Shown in pieces: positions 1 through 5,240 of a stretch of 5,712 nucleotides of DNA (positions are counted from its first letter, which is position 1; each line of letters begins with the position of its first letter). The translations under genes and the position numbers were made by a program. Location: the NCBI GenBank assembly GCA_902470365.1, contig CABRFZ010000053.1, forward strand, positions 1-5,712, read 5' to 3'. The DNA comes from an uncultured Collinsella sp. (GTDB lineage: Bacteria; Actinomycetota; Coriobacteriia; Coriobacteriales; Coriobacteriaceae). The notes beneath the pieces were generated by a model that worked only from the letters and a program-made list of their open reading frames with translations, ran no database searches and was not told the origin of the DNA.

Positions 1-665
1 TCTCTGCTCAGTACCACGTGAGCTATGACATGGGCGCCGGCCCGGCAGATTCGGGTATCTACAAGAGCTACTACATGCTGCAGGAGCCCGTCGACCAGAT
101 GCGTGACTTCATCACCGACGCCCTACGCTCTTCGATTCCCGTCTACACACTCGATGAGGTCTTTGCCAAGAAGGATGACATCGCCAAGGATGTCAACGCT
201 ACCGTTTCCGAGCAGATGGCCGCCTACGGCTTCACCCTCGTGTCGACGCTCATCACCAAAATCGCACTGCCGACCGAGGTCGAGAACTCCATGAACGACA
301 TCAACGCCGCCCAGCGCAAGCGCGCTGCGGCACAGGAGCTCGCCGAGGCCGACCGCATCAAGCGCGTCACCGAGGCGACCGCCGAGGCCGAGGCTATGGA
401 AAAGGCGGGCGAGGGCATCGCCAACCAGCGCAAGGCCATTGCACTGGGTATCAAAGATTCGCTCGAGATCATCCAGGAGACGGGTGTCGGCAATGACGAG
501 GCCAACCAACTGTTCATGTTTACGCAGTGGTCCGAGATGATGACGGAGTTCGCTCGCACGGGTAAAACCTCGACGGTCGTGCTGCCGAGCGACTTTTCGC
601 AGTCGGCCTCGATGTTCGAGCAGATGCTGACCGCCAGCAAAGTTCAAAACGATTCGAAGGAGTAG
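1..665 (+). CDS. SPFH/band-7 domain protein, HIR-like (5' end missing)
   Basis: The frame is open to the left edge (first full codon at 3), so this is the C-terminal part of a larger protein. The GTG at 18 is probably internal. The visible part begins in the SPFH core: an alternating segment with YKSYYMLQEPVDQMRDFI and IPVYTLDEVFAKKDDIA, then MAAYGFTLVSTLITKIALP, which matches the end of the SPFH fold. Next comes NDINAAQRKRAAAQELAEAD, the start of a long Ala/Glu/Lys-rich helix (about residues 85-145 from the GTG) that should form a coiled coil. A C-terminal FMFTQWSEMMTEFARTGKTS segment follows. This order resembles plant hypersensitive-induced-response (HIR) proteins and bacterial stomatin-like proteins, which oligomerise on the cytoplasmic membrane face as microdomain scaffolds. 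The membrane anchor or acylation site would be upstream of the window. The stop is six bases before rlmH, whose ribosome binding site lies inside this gene's last codons. Family call firm; exact role unknown. Confidence 0.88.
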   Translation, partial: SAQYHVSYDMGAGPADSGIYKSYYMLQEPVDQMRDFITDALRSSIPVYTLDEVFAKKDDIAKDVNATVSEQMAAYGFTLVSTLITKIALPTEVENSMNDINAAQRKRAAAQELAEADRIKRVTEATAEAEAMEKAGEGIANQRKAIALGIKDSLEIIQETGVGNDEANQLFMFTQWSEMMTEFARTGKTSTVVLPSDFSQSASMFEQMLTASKVQNDSKE

Positions 666-671
666 ACGCGC

Positions 672-1142
672 GTGAAATACACCGTCGTTTGCGTCGGTAA
701 GCTCAAGGAGCGCTTTTGGAAGGACGCGTGCGCTGAGTACACCAAGCGCCTAGGTGCCTATGCCAAGGTTGATATCCGCGAGGTGGCCGATATCGACCCG
801 GCTAAGGCGGGCGGCGTGGATGCCGCGCGCGACAAGGAGGGGGCGGCGATTCTTGCTGCCCTGCCGTCTCGAGCGCATGTGATCCTGCTGGCCATTGAGG
901 GCAAAGAGCGCTCGAGCGAGGAGTTTTCGGCGAGGCTCGACGATCTTATGCTGCGAGGCAGCAGCGACATCGCCTTTGTGATTGGCGGATCGGACGGCGT
1001 GAGCGATGACGTGCGCGCACGAGCCGACGAGATGCTCAGCTTTGGACGCATTACCTTGCCGCATAACCTGGCGCGTGTGGTGCTGCTAGAGCAGATTTAC
1101 CGTGCCTGCAAGATCAGCCGTGGCGAGCCGTATCATAAATAG
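672..1142 (+). CDS. rlmH: 23S rRNA (pseudouridine-1915-N3)-methyltransferase RlmH
   Basis: The product is 156 residues, the usual length for RlmH, a SPOUT-class, SAM-dependent methyltransferase. RlmH methylates pseudouridine 1915 in helix 69 of 23S rRNA on the assembled 70S ribosome. The N-terminus MKYTVVCVGKLKERFW is typical. The SAM-binding trefoil knot is marked by ILLAIEGKERSSEEF (71-85), FVIGGSDGV (102-110) and the C-terminal LPHNLARVVLLEQIYRACKI (129-148), ending SRGEPYHK. The conserved EQ-YRA and G-PYH(R/K) signatures are intact. Translation starts at GTG 672. AAGGAG (657-662) sits nine bases upstream and overlaps the end of the SPFH gene, so the two are probably co-transcribed and perhaps translationally coupled. 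No frameshift or missing motif is seen. Confidence 0.97.
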   Translation: MKYTVVCVGKLKERFWKDACAEYTKRLGAYAKVDIREVADIDPAKAGGVDAARDKEGAAILAALPSRAHVILLAIEGKERSSEEFSARLDDLMLRGSSDIAFVIGGSDGVSDDVRARADEMLSFGRITLPHNLARVVLLEQIYRACKISRGEPYHK

Positions 1143-1215
1143 GTCGGCAATACGAAACAATGGCGTGGGACAATACCTTTCGTTTTGAGGAATGTGTCTG
1201 AAAGGACTATGAGAT

Positions 1216-1986
1216 ATGAAGATTGGATTTGTCGGTTTTGGCAATATGGCGAGCGCTATGGCCGATGGCTGGATCGCTGCCGGTGTAGCTGCGAGCGACA
1301 TGTGCGCCTGTGCGGGTCGCTACGACGCACTGGTTGAGCGCTGCGAGGCGCGCGGCATGGCCGCCTGCCACGATGCCGCCGAGGTTGTCGCCGCATCCGA
1401 TATCGTGGTCGCTGCGGTCAAACCGTACATGATCGAGAAGGTATTCGCCCCGCTCAAGGATGCTCTTGCCAAAAAGGTCGTTCTGTCGGTTGCCTGGACC
1501 TGGGACAGTGCCAAGTGGGAGCAGGTCCTGCCGGGCGTCGCGCATATCTCGACGGTGCCCAACACACCGGTTTCGGTGGGCGAGGGCGTCATCGCTTGCG
1601 AGAAGGCTTCCACGCTTAGTGATGAGCAGAGCGCAGTGGTGCTTGATCTGCTTGGCAAACTCGGTGCGGTGGTCGAGCTCGATACGAGTCTGCTGTTTGT
1701 GGGCGGCACGGTGGGTGGTTGCGCTCCGGCATTTGTCGCCATGGCAATCGAGGCCCTGGGCGATGCGGCGGTCAAGCACGGTATCCCGCGTGCCGATGCC
1801 TATCGCATTGTGAGCCAGATGGTGTTGGGTACGGCAAAGCTGCAGCTTGCAACTGGCCAGCATCCTGCGGCGATGAAGGATGCCGTATGCTCGCCCGGTG
1901 GTGCCACCATCAAGGGCGTCGTTGCGCTCGAGGACGCCGGCATGCGCAGCGCCCTGGTCAAGGCAATCGACGCAACTCTCCAGTAA
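1216..1986 (+). CDS. proC: Pyrroline-5-carboxylate reductase
   Basis: This enzyme catalyses the last step of proline synthesis, the NAD(P)H-dependent reduction of 1-pyrroline-5-carboxylate to L-proline in the cytoplasm. The product is 256 residues, slightly short of the usual 260-280. The N-terminal Rossmann fold has GFVGFGNMASAM (4-15), the dinucleotide-binding glycine motif. AAVKP (66-70) and the VPNTP loop (114-118) follow. The C-terminal dimerisation and active-site half contains GGTVGGCAPAFVAMAIEAL (163-181) and DAVCSPGGATIKG (222-234), the family's signature helix. The GCAP motif replaces the commoner GSGP, a modest variation. The ATG at 1216 has AAAGGA (1201-1206) nine bases upstream. 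An ATG at 1209 is out of frame. The gap from rlmH is 73 bases with no clear promoter, so read-through from rlmH is likely. The other proline genes (proA, proB) are not in view. Confidence 0.97.
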   Translation: MKIGFVGFGNMASAMADGWIAAGVAASDMCACAGRYDALVERCEARGMAACHDAAEVVAASDIVVAAVKPYMIEKVFAPLKDALAKKVVLSVAWTWDSAKWEQVLPGVAHISTVPNTPVSVGEGVIACEKASTLSDEQSAVVLDLLGKLGAVVELDTSLLFVGGTVGGCAPAFVAMAIEALGDAAVKHGIPRADAYRIVSQMVLGTAKLQLATGQHPAAMKDAVCSPGGATIKGVVALEDAGMRSALVKAIDATLQ

Positions 1987-1990
1987 AACC

Positions 1991-2146
1991 GACCAAAAAA
2001 AGGACGGGTTTATTTTTGGCAGGTATTTTCTGCGGTTTTGTCCTTTTAGCGAAAAGCGCCCCGCAACTGGCTCAATTCCAGTTGCGGGGCGCTTGCGTTT
2101 GCTCAGATAAAACAGACCAAAATAAACCTGTCCCTTTTTGGCAGGT
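1991..2146. repeat. REP/BIME-like imperfect inverted repeat between proC and the small gene
   Basis: Two outer units, 1991-2024 and 2115-2146, both begin GACCAAAA and end TTTTGGCAGGT in direct orientation. Their cores are in opposite orientation: GGACGGGTTTAT in the first, ATAAACCTGTCC in the second. Each unit is therefore itself near-palindromic, and the pair forms an inverted repeat around the central stem-loop (2054-2094). The arrangement of paired outward/inward short palindromes flanking a stem resembles bacterial REP/BIME elements. Similar AAGGGACAGGTTTATTTTG-type words are known around REP-associated tyrosine transposases, but no transposase is in the window. It lies between convergent genes, the usual place for such elements. 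Its right end overlaps the stop codon of the minus-strand gene. Confidence 0.65.
2054..2094. terminator. 17-bp perfect stem-loop between convergent genes
   Basis: Arms 2054-2070 and 2078-2094 are exactly complementary (AAGCGCCCCGCAACTGG and its reverse complement) with a 7-base loop CTCAATT. Read on the minus strand the stem is followed by TTTTCGC, a short T-tract. On the plus strand it is followed by GCGTTTGC, which has no proper T-run. It lies 68 bases past proC and 52 bases past the stop of the minus-strand small gene. It may end both transcripts or stabilise their 3' ends. It is also the centre of the larger inverted repeat. Confidence 0.6.
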
Positions 2147-2319
2147 TAGTCCCAGAAGCTGTCTTCCTCATCCTCGGACTTGGGTCCGCGGTCGACGTAC
2201 ATCTTATGGGTACGCTTCTCCATTACAAAGGCAAGAATCGCAAATAACAGGATGCCGCCGGCGAAAAGGATGGCAAAACCGGTGCGGGTGCCAAACAAAA
2301 AGGAAAAAACTGCGTCCAT
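2146..2319 (-). CDS. Small single-pass membrane protein with acidic tail (57 aa)
   Basis: Reading the minus strand from ATG 2319 to TAA 2146 gives 57 residues starting MDAVFSFLFGTRTG. A hydrophobic segment at about 14-33 (GFAILFAGGILLFAILAFVM) is long enough for one membrane helix. EKRTHK follows directly, which by the positive-inside rule puts the C-terminus in the cytoplasm. The tail is charged and ends KSEDEEDSFWD. AGAAGG (plus positions 2326-2331) is six bases upstream of the ATG. Stop, start, ribosome site, promoter and membrane-then-charge pattern all agree, so this is very likely a real gene despite its size. It resembles short coriobacterial proteins of unknown function (possibly DUF6724-like, recalled and not tested). 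It is divergent from serS and convergent with proC. No function can be assigned. Confidence 0.78.
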   Translation of the reverse strand: MDAVFSFLFGTRTGFAILFAGGILLFAILAFVMEKRTHKMYVDRGPKSEDEEDSFWD

Positions 2320-2325
2320 TGGGTG

Positions 2326-2331
2326 CCTTCT
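2326..2331 (-). promoter_or_regulatory. Ribosome binding site of the small membrane protein
   Basis: AGAAGG on the minus strand, six bases before ATG 2319. This spacing supports the start choice for a gene too short to be convincing by length alone. Confidence 0.65.
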
Positions 2332-2343
2332 TGCGTAGTTGAG

Positions 2344-2373
2344 TTGGGTCGTAAACGCTCATAAGTATATACT
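2344..2373 (+). promoter_or_regulatory. Probable serS promoter, with a palindromic -10 that may serve both directions
   Basis: TTGGGT (2344-2349) and TATACT (2368-2373) are 18 bases apart on the plus strand, upstream of serS. The -10 lies within AAGTATATACTT (2363-2374), a perfect 12-bp palindrome, so TATACT is also present on the minus strand facing the small gene. There the best -35 candidate, TTGTAC, is only 15 bases away, so the minus-strand promoter is weaker by consensus. The transcript leader before serS would be about 50 bases, too short for a T-box. Confidence 0.5.
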
Positions 2374-2420
2374 TGCCCATACATGTACAAGGTTGCAACC
2401 TAAATGGAATGTATATCGCC

Positions 2421-2425
2421 GGAGG
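2421..2425 (+). promoter_or_regulatory. serS ribosome binding site, decides the start
   Basis: GGAGG lies five bases before ATG 2431. The in-frame ATG at 2404 is upstream of this site, has no Shine-Dalgarno of its own, and would add nine residues absent from the family. Start 2431 gives the standard SerS N-terminus MLDIKFVRENPD. Confidence 0.85.
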
Positions 2426-2430
2426 ATCTA

Positions 2431-3714
2431 ATGCTTGATATCAAGTTTGTTCGCGAGAATCCCGATGCCATCGATGTCGCCATGGCTAACCGCCAGACGT
2501 CTTGGGATCGCGAGAAGTTCTTTGAGCTCGACGACGAGCGCCGTGCCGTCATCACCGAGGTCGAGGAACTCCAGGCTACGCGCAATGCCGAGTCCAAGAA
2601 GATCGGCGCCCTGATGAAGGAGGGCAAGAAGGAGGAGGCCGAGGCCGCCAAGGAGGCCGTGCGCGCCGTCAACGAGAAGATTGACGGTCTGGCCGAGCGT
2701 CGTACTGCCCTCGAGCAGGAGCAGTACGACTTCATGGCTCACCTGCCCAACATTCCTTGCGAGGCCACGCCGTACGGCAAGGACGAGGACGAGAACATCG
2801 AGCGTCGCCGCTGGGGCACCCCGCGCGAGTTCGACTTCGACTTTAAGCCGCACTGGGATCTGGGCACCGATCTGGACATCCTCGACTTCGAGCGTGGCAA
2901 CAAGCTCTCCGGCAGCCGCTTTACCGTTCTCGGTGGCGCCGGCGCCCGCCTGGAGCGCGCCCTCATCAACTTCTTCCTCGATACGCACACCAGCCGTGGT
3001 TTTAAGGAGTGGTGGCCGCCCATCGTCGTCAAGCGTCAGACCATGTTTGGCACGGGTCAGCTGCCCAAGTTCGAGGACGACGCCTATCACGTCTCGGGTG
3101 ACAACTTCCTGATCCCCACCGCCGAGGTCGTGCTCACCAACCTGCACGCCGGCGAGGTCCTCGATGCCGACACCCTGCCGCGCCGCTACACCGCCTTCAC
3201 CCCCTGCTTCCGTGAGGAGGCCGGTTCCGCCGGTCGTGACACCCGCGGCATCATTCGTCAGCACGAGTTCGACAAGGTCGAGATGGTCAAGTTCGCTAAG
3301 CCGGAGGAGTCCGACGAGGAGCTCGAGAGCATGACCGCCGAGGCCGAGTACCTGCTGCAGCAGCTGGGCCTTCCGTATCGCGTGATTAGCCTGTGCACCG
3401 GCGACTTGGGCTTCTCTGCCCGTCAGACCTACGACGTCGAGGTCTGGCTGCCGAGCTACAACGCCTACAAGGAGATCAGCTCCTGCTCCAACTGCGGTGA
3501 CTTCCAGGCTCGCCGCGCCAACATCAAGTATCGCGACCCCGAGAACTTCAAGGGTTCGCGCTACTTGCACACTCTCAACGGTTCCGGCCTGCCGGCCGGC
3601 CGCACCATGGCCGCCATTCTGGAGAATTACCAGAACGCCGACGGCACCATCACGATCCCCGAGGTTCTGCGTCCTTACATGGGCGGTCTCGAGAAGATCG
3701 AGCCGGTCGCGTAA
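2431..3714 (+). CDS. serS: Seryl-tRNA synthetase
   Basis: This cytoplasmic class II aminoacyl-tRNA synthetase charges tRNA-Ser (and tRNA-Sec where present) with serine using ATP. The product is 427 residues, the normal bacterial length. Residues about 1-110 form the N-terminal domain: MLDIKFVRENPD, then a long Glu/Lys/Ala-rich antiparallel coiled coil (about 30-100) that grips the long variable arm of tRNA-Ser. The catalytic core holds the serine-pocket TAEV (230-233), motif 2 TPCFREEAGSAGRDTRG (257-273) with IIRQHEFDKVE following, EISSCSNCGDFQARR (348-362), and motif 3 NGSGLPAGRTMAAILEN (383-399) with the ATP-binding arginine. No gap or missing catalytic residue is seen. Arginine codons are almost all CGC/CGT, read by the tRNA-Arg(ACG) encoded downstream. 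It has its own promoter and terminator, so it is probably monocistronic. Confidence 0.98.
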   Translation: MLDIKFVRENPDAIDVAMANRQTSWDREKFFELDDERRAVITEVEELQATRNAESKKIGALMKEGKKEEAEAAKEAVRAVNEKIDGLAERRTALEQEQYDFMAHLPNIPCEATPYGKDEDENIERRRWGTPREFDFDFKPHWDLGTDLDILDFERGNKLSGSRFTVLGGAGARLERALINFFLDTHTSRGFKEWWPPIVVKRQTMFGTGQLPKFEDDAYHVSGDNFLIPTAEVVLTNLHAGEVLDADTLPRRYTAFTPCFREEAGSAGRDTRGIIRQHEFDKVEMVKFAKPEESDEELESMTAEAEYLLQQLGLPYRVISLCTGDLGFSARQTYDVEVWLPSYNAYKEISSCSNCGDFQARRANIKYRDPENFKGSRYLHTLNGSGLPAGRTMAAILENYQNADGTITIPEVLRPYMGGLEKIEPVA

Positions 3715-3738
3715 CTTGGCTGCATAGGGGATATGCAA

Positions 3739-3760
3739 GGGCGCTCCTTCGGGGGCGCCC
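3739..3760 (+). terminator. serS terminator with UUCG tetraloop
   Basis: GGGCGCTCC (3739-3747) pairs with GGGGCGCCC (3752-3760), with one T-G pair, around the very stable loop TTCG closed by C-G. TATTA follows, which is a poor T-tract. A smaller 6-bp hairpin, TGCATA/TATGCA (3721-3726 and 3732-3737), lies directly upstream. The pair begins seven bases after the serS stop. Confidence 0.75.
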
Positions 3761-3814
3761 TATTACGTGCGCAGGTCCATATCATGCCGTGCGGACAGCT
3801 CAATAGAAAACACA

Positions 3815-3836
3815 CGAACAACTGTTCTGTATACAG
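3815..3836. promoter_or_regulatory. Putative LexA (SOS) box overlapping a second palindrome
   Basis: CGAACAACTGTTCT (3815-3828) fits the Gram-positive and actinobacterial LexA operator core GAAC-N4-GTTC exactly. It overlaps CTGTATACAG (3827-3836), a perfect 10-bp palindrome. The only reasonable -10 nearby is TATGCT (3849-3854), with a weak -35 TTCTGT (3825-3830) falling inside the site, so a bound repressor would block the promoter. The next ATG is at 3888. Whether LexA binds here is inference. Confidence 0.45.
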
Positions 3837-3887
3837 CTATCTACCTGTTATGCTTTTGCTAAATAAGAGCGAGAGAAAGGGGACGCG

Positions 3888-4265
3888 ATGGAGCTGTTTG
3901 ATGATCGGGTGGTTTTGTTTGAGAGCGACGAGGGCGGGGAGTACCTGCTTGTAACGTGTGAGCCGTCTGGCATGGGCGGCCTGGTGGTTCGGCAGACGAG
4001 TGAGGGTCCGTTGACACAATGGTGCTTTGAGGAGTCGCCGCATGTGGTCGAGACGTTTGTGGCGCACGAGGGGCTTGTGGCGCTGGAGCACTTCTATGGA
4101 GTTGGGACTTCCAACCAGGTCGCGCGCATGCTGAGTATCTCGTTTGCCGATTATGATTGTGCCCAGCGGGTGAGATCGCTCCTGAGGGAACTTGATGCCA
4201 AGTTTGACGTGATCGAAAAGCCAATCGATCGTACGGGGAACGGCGGTATATGCGGAGCAGCATGA
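3888..4265 (+). CDS. Hypothetical protein, 125 aa, unrecognised
   Basis: I do not recognise this family. The product is acidic and soluble-looking: no signal peptide, no membrane helix, no clear catalytic motif. The N-terminal half (1-70) is predicted strand-rich (DRVVLFE, EYLLVTCEPSG, GGLVVRQTS, VVETFVAHEGLVALEHFYG). The middle is probably helical (SNQVARMLSISFADYDCAQR and VRSLLRELDAKFD, about 75-108). The C-terminus (TGNGGICGAA) is loose. ATG 3888 follows GAAAGGGGA (3875-3883), a good ribosome site, and codon choice looks real. It stands alone between the serS terminator and the tRNA cluster, with its own promoter region that carries a LexA-box-like site. No terminator is obvious before the first tRNA promoter, 37 bases after its stop, so transcription may read into the tRNA array. 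If the LexA site works, the protein would be DNA-damage inducible. Function cannot be assigned. Confidence 0.72.
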   Translation: MELFDDRVVLFESDEGGEYLLVTCEPSGMGGLVVRQTSEGPLTQWCFEESPHVVETFVAHEGLVALEHFYGVGTSNQVARMLSISFADYDCAQRVRSLLRELDAKFDVIEKPIDRTGNGGICGAA

Positions 4266-4301
4266 CAAAACTGCGTTCCACAAAAAAGTTTGAGATTGTG
4301 C

Positions 4302-4331
4302 TTGACTCCAATAAGCTAAAGTGGTTTTATA
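4302..4331 (+). promoter_or_regulatory. Promoter of the first tRNA-Arg gene
   Basis: TTGACT (4302-4307) and TTTATA (4326-4331) are 18 bases apart. The -10 ends 11 bases before the tRNA, and the register could shift by a base. Its sequence is unlike the other three tRNA promoters, so this copy was probably the original one or has a separate history. Confidence 0.6.
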
Positions 4332-4342
4332 TGTCTTGCGCT

Positions 4343-4419
4343 GCGGCGTTACCTCAGCTGGATAGAGGGTCTGACTACGAATCAGAACGTCATAGGTTCG
4401 AATCCTATACGCCGCACCA
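4343..4419 (+). tRNA. tRNA-Arg(ACG), copy 1
   Basis: A complete 77-nt cloverleaf. The acceptor stem GCGGCGT pairs with ACGCCGC. The D stem is CCTC/GAGG with the GG pair in the loop. The anticodon stem TCTGA/TCAGA surrounds loop CTACGAA, giving anticodon ACG. The variable region is ACGTC and the T arm is ATAGG-TTCGAAT-CCTAT. Discriminator A is followed by an encoded CCA. A34 would be deaminated to inosine by TadA, so the tRNA reads CGU, CGC and CGA, the arginine codons favoured in the protein genes here. All four copies in the window are identical. Confidence 0.98.
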
Positions 4420-4428
4420 ATCGAACTT

Positions 4429-4458
4429 AAAGCCTCCGGCAACGGGGGCTTTTCTTTT
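4429..4458 (+). terminator. Terminator of tRNA-Arg copy 1
   Basis: AAAGCCTCCG pairs with CGGGGGCTTT over 10 bp (one T-G pair) around the GNRA loop GCAA. TCTTTT follows. A standard intrinsic terminator nine bases after CCA. Confidence 0.9.
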
Positions 4459-4465
4459 ATGGCAA

Positions 4466-4490
4466 CACCGCATGGATTCGAACCTCGGTC
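4466..4490. repeat. Short tRNA-like repeat, copy 1 of 4
   Basis: A 25-base word, CACCGCATGGATTCGAACC followed by TCGGTC, recurs at 4940-4964 (about four changes), 5364-5388 and 5554-5578. It always lies just after a tRNA-type terminator. Its reverse complement contains GGTTCGAATCC, the T-loop consensus of tRNAs, but it lacks a full T stem and the rest of a cloverleaf. It may be a tRNA remnant on the minus strand. It is not the tRNA-Arg seen here. Confidence 0.5.
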
Positions 4491-4541
4491 GAGGCGCGAG
4501 CATCTTAATCATTACTTCGTAAAATTTTTCCAAATTGTCGC

Positions 4542-4570
4542 TTGACCCATCGAGGGGTCACGTGCATAAT
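4542..4570 (+). promoter_or_regulatory. Promoter of tRNA-Arg copy 2
   Basis: TTGACC (4542-4547) and CATAAT (4565-4570) at the ideal 17-base spacing, preceded by an AT-rich stretch. The tRNA begins 13 bases after the -10. The segment GTGCATAATAATCCGTGCGT is shared with the copy 3 promoter. Confidence 0.85.
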
Positions 4571-4582
4571 AATCCGTGCGTT

Positions 4583-4659
4583 GCGGCGTTACCTCAGCTG
4601 GATAGAGGGTCTGACTACGAATCAGAACGTCATAGGTTCGAATCCTATACGCCGCACCA
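4583..4659 (+). tRNA. tRNA-Arg(ACG), copy 2
   Basis: Identical over 77 nt to copy 1, with the same cloverleaf, anticodon ACG and encoded CCA. It starts 240 bases after copy 1. In the 424-bp repeat frame its 3' end occupies the position held by the tRNA tail fragments at 5064 and 5488. Confidence 0.98.
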
Positions 4660-4669
4660 ATTGAATTTT

Positions 4670-4696
4670 AAAGCCTCCGGCAACGGGGGCTTTTTT
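4670..4696 (+). terminator. Terminator of tRNA-Arg copy 2
   Basis: The same 10-bp stem with GCAA loop as after copy 1, here followed by a six-T run, the best T-tract of the set. Confidence 0.9.
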
Positions 4697-4775
4697 ATAT
4701 CGCGATGCGTCGAAGATCGCATCAAGTGATTAAAATGAGTAAAAATCAAATTCAATAACTTTTTTTGAAAAACGC

Positions 4776-4804
4776 TTGACGATTATTCAGTCCACGTGCA
4801 TAAT
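4776..4804 (+). promoter_or_regulatory. Promoter of tRNA-Arg copy 3
   Basis: TTGACG (4776-4781) and CATAAT (4799-4804), 17 bases apart, with an upstream A/T tract (ATAACTTTTTTTGAAAAA) that could act as an UP element. Confidence 0.85.
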
Positions 4805-4816
4805 AATCCGTGCGTT

Positions 4817-4893
4817 GCGGCGTTACCTCAGCTGGATAGAGGGTCTGACTACGAATCAGAACGTCATAGGTTCGAATCCTATACGCCGCACCA
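4817..4893 (+). tRNA. tRNA-Arg(ACG), copy 3
   Basis: Identical to the other copies over the full 77 nt, with anticodon ACG and encoded CCA. It is the first full tRNA of the 424-bp repeat; its partner at offset 424 is copy 4. Confidence 0.98.
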
Positions 4894-4902
4894 ATTGAAC
4901 TT

Positions 4903-4932
4903 AAAGCCTCCGGCAACGGGGGCTTTTCCTTT
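4903..4932 (+). terminator. Terminator of tRNA-Arg copy 3
   Basis: The same 10-bp stem and GCAA loop, followed by TCCTTT, a weaker T-tract than the other copies. Read-through into the hairpin element behind it is possible. Confidence 0.85.
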
Positions 4933-4948
4933 ACGGGGGCATTGCGGA

Positions 4949-5083
4949 GATTCGAACCTCGGTCGAGGCGCGAGCGTCAAGAAAACGCGGAGCGTTTTTA
5001 GCGAGTGGGCGAGTCCGCCGGCAGGCGGGCGAAGCCGGTGCGGATCCGCTCAGCGGATGCGCGGAATCCTATACGCCGCACCA
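4949..5083. repeat. GC-rich multi-hairpin element fused to a tRNA-Arg 3' tail, copy 1
   Basis: Hairpins in order: CCTC/GAGG (from 4957); AAAACGC-GGA-GCGTTTT (4982-4998); GTCCGCC/GGCGGGC with loop GGCA, one T-G pair; and ATCCGC-TCA-GCGGAT, extended by GCG/CGC beyond a G-G mismatch. It ends at 5064-5083 in 20 bases identical to the tRNA-Arg 3' end from the T loop through CCA, then a tRNA-type terminator. No reading frame of interest. It could be a repetitive extragenic element or a structured RNA. The orientation of any transcript is unknown, though plus is suggested by the flanking terminators. Confidence 0.7.
5064..5083 (+). pseudogene. tRNA-Arg 3' fragment 1
   Basis: Twenty bases match the tRNA from the T loop to CCA. 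The 5' three quarters and the promoter are replaced by the hairpin element. It cannot fold as a tRNA. It could be a scar of recombination between tRNA copies or an att-like duplicate of the tRNA 3' end left by an integrating element. Confidence 0.8.
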
Positions 5084-5093
5084 ATTGAGTTTT

Positions 5094-5120
5094 AAGCCTC
5101 CGGAAACGGGGGCTTTTCTT
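5094..5120 (+). terminator. Terminator after tRNA fragment 1
   Basis: AAGCCTCCG pairs with CGGGGGCTT around loop GAAA, followed by TTCTT. The loop differs from GCAA but stays in the GNRA class. Confidence 0.8.
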
Positions 5121-5199
5121 ATATCGCGATGCGTCGAAGATCGCGCCAAGTGCCTCAAATGAGTAAAAATCAAATTCAATAACTTTTTTCGAAAAATGC

Positions 5200-5228
5200 T
5201 TGACCATTATTCAGTTCCTGTGCATAAT
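5200..5228 (+). promoter_or_regulatory. Promoter of tRNA-Arg copy 4
   Basis: TTGACC (5200-5205) and CATAAT (5223-5228) with 17-base spacing. The bases between -10 and the tRNA (AATCAACAAGTC) differ from copies 2 and 3. Confidence 0.85.
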
Positions 5229-5240
5229 AATCAACAAGTC

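Larger units (their letters stand above)
4697..5120. repeat. 424-bp tandem repeat, unit 1
   Basis: Matches 5121-5544 at a constant offset of 424 bases with no insertion or deletion: spacer and promoter, tRNA-Arg, terminator, GC-rich hairpin element, tRNA tail fragment, second terminator. In the first 108 bases of each unit I count about 11 substitutions, spared in the -10 and mostly in the -35. The tRNA genes are identical. Confidence 0.88.

Noticed and set aside
1150..1190. Terminator between rlmH and proC
   Set aside because: Only a 6-bp ACGAAA/TTTCGT pairing with a loop of about 22 bases can be drawn, too weak to call.
1719..2342. 207-codon plus-strand frame across the end of proC and the inverted repeat
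   Set aside because: Its first part is an out-of-frame reading of proC, and the rest reads the repeat and the antisense of the small gene. No ribosome site or plausible protein character.
2374..2430. T-box riboswitch before serS
   Set aside because: The leader is only about 50 bases and shows neither the conserved T-box sequence nor a terminator/antiterminator pair.
2404..2430. Upstream ATG 2404 as the serS start
   Set aside because: No ribosome site precedes it, the GGAGG at 2421 serves ATG 2431, and the extra nine residues are not part of SerS proteins.
2428..3738. 436-codon open frame on the minus strand opposite serS
   Set aside because: A shadow of serS caused by GC-rich codon bias. 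The plus strand has all class II synthetase motifs, and the minus translation is low-complexity (Val/Leu/Gly/Ala rich) with no motif.
3837..4442. Minus-strand frame ending in RIRTYDVLIRSQTLYPAEVT
   Set aside because: This peptide is the antisense translation of the tRNA-Arg gene, a well-known spurious product; the same applies to the minus frame at 5176-5508.
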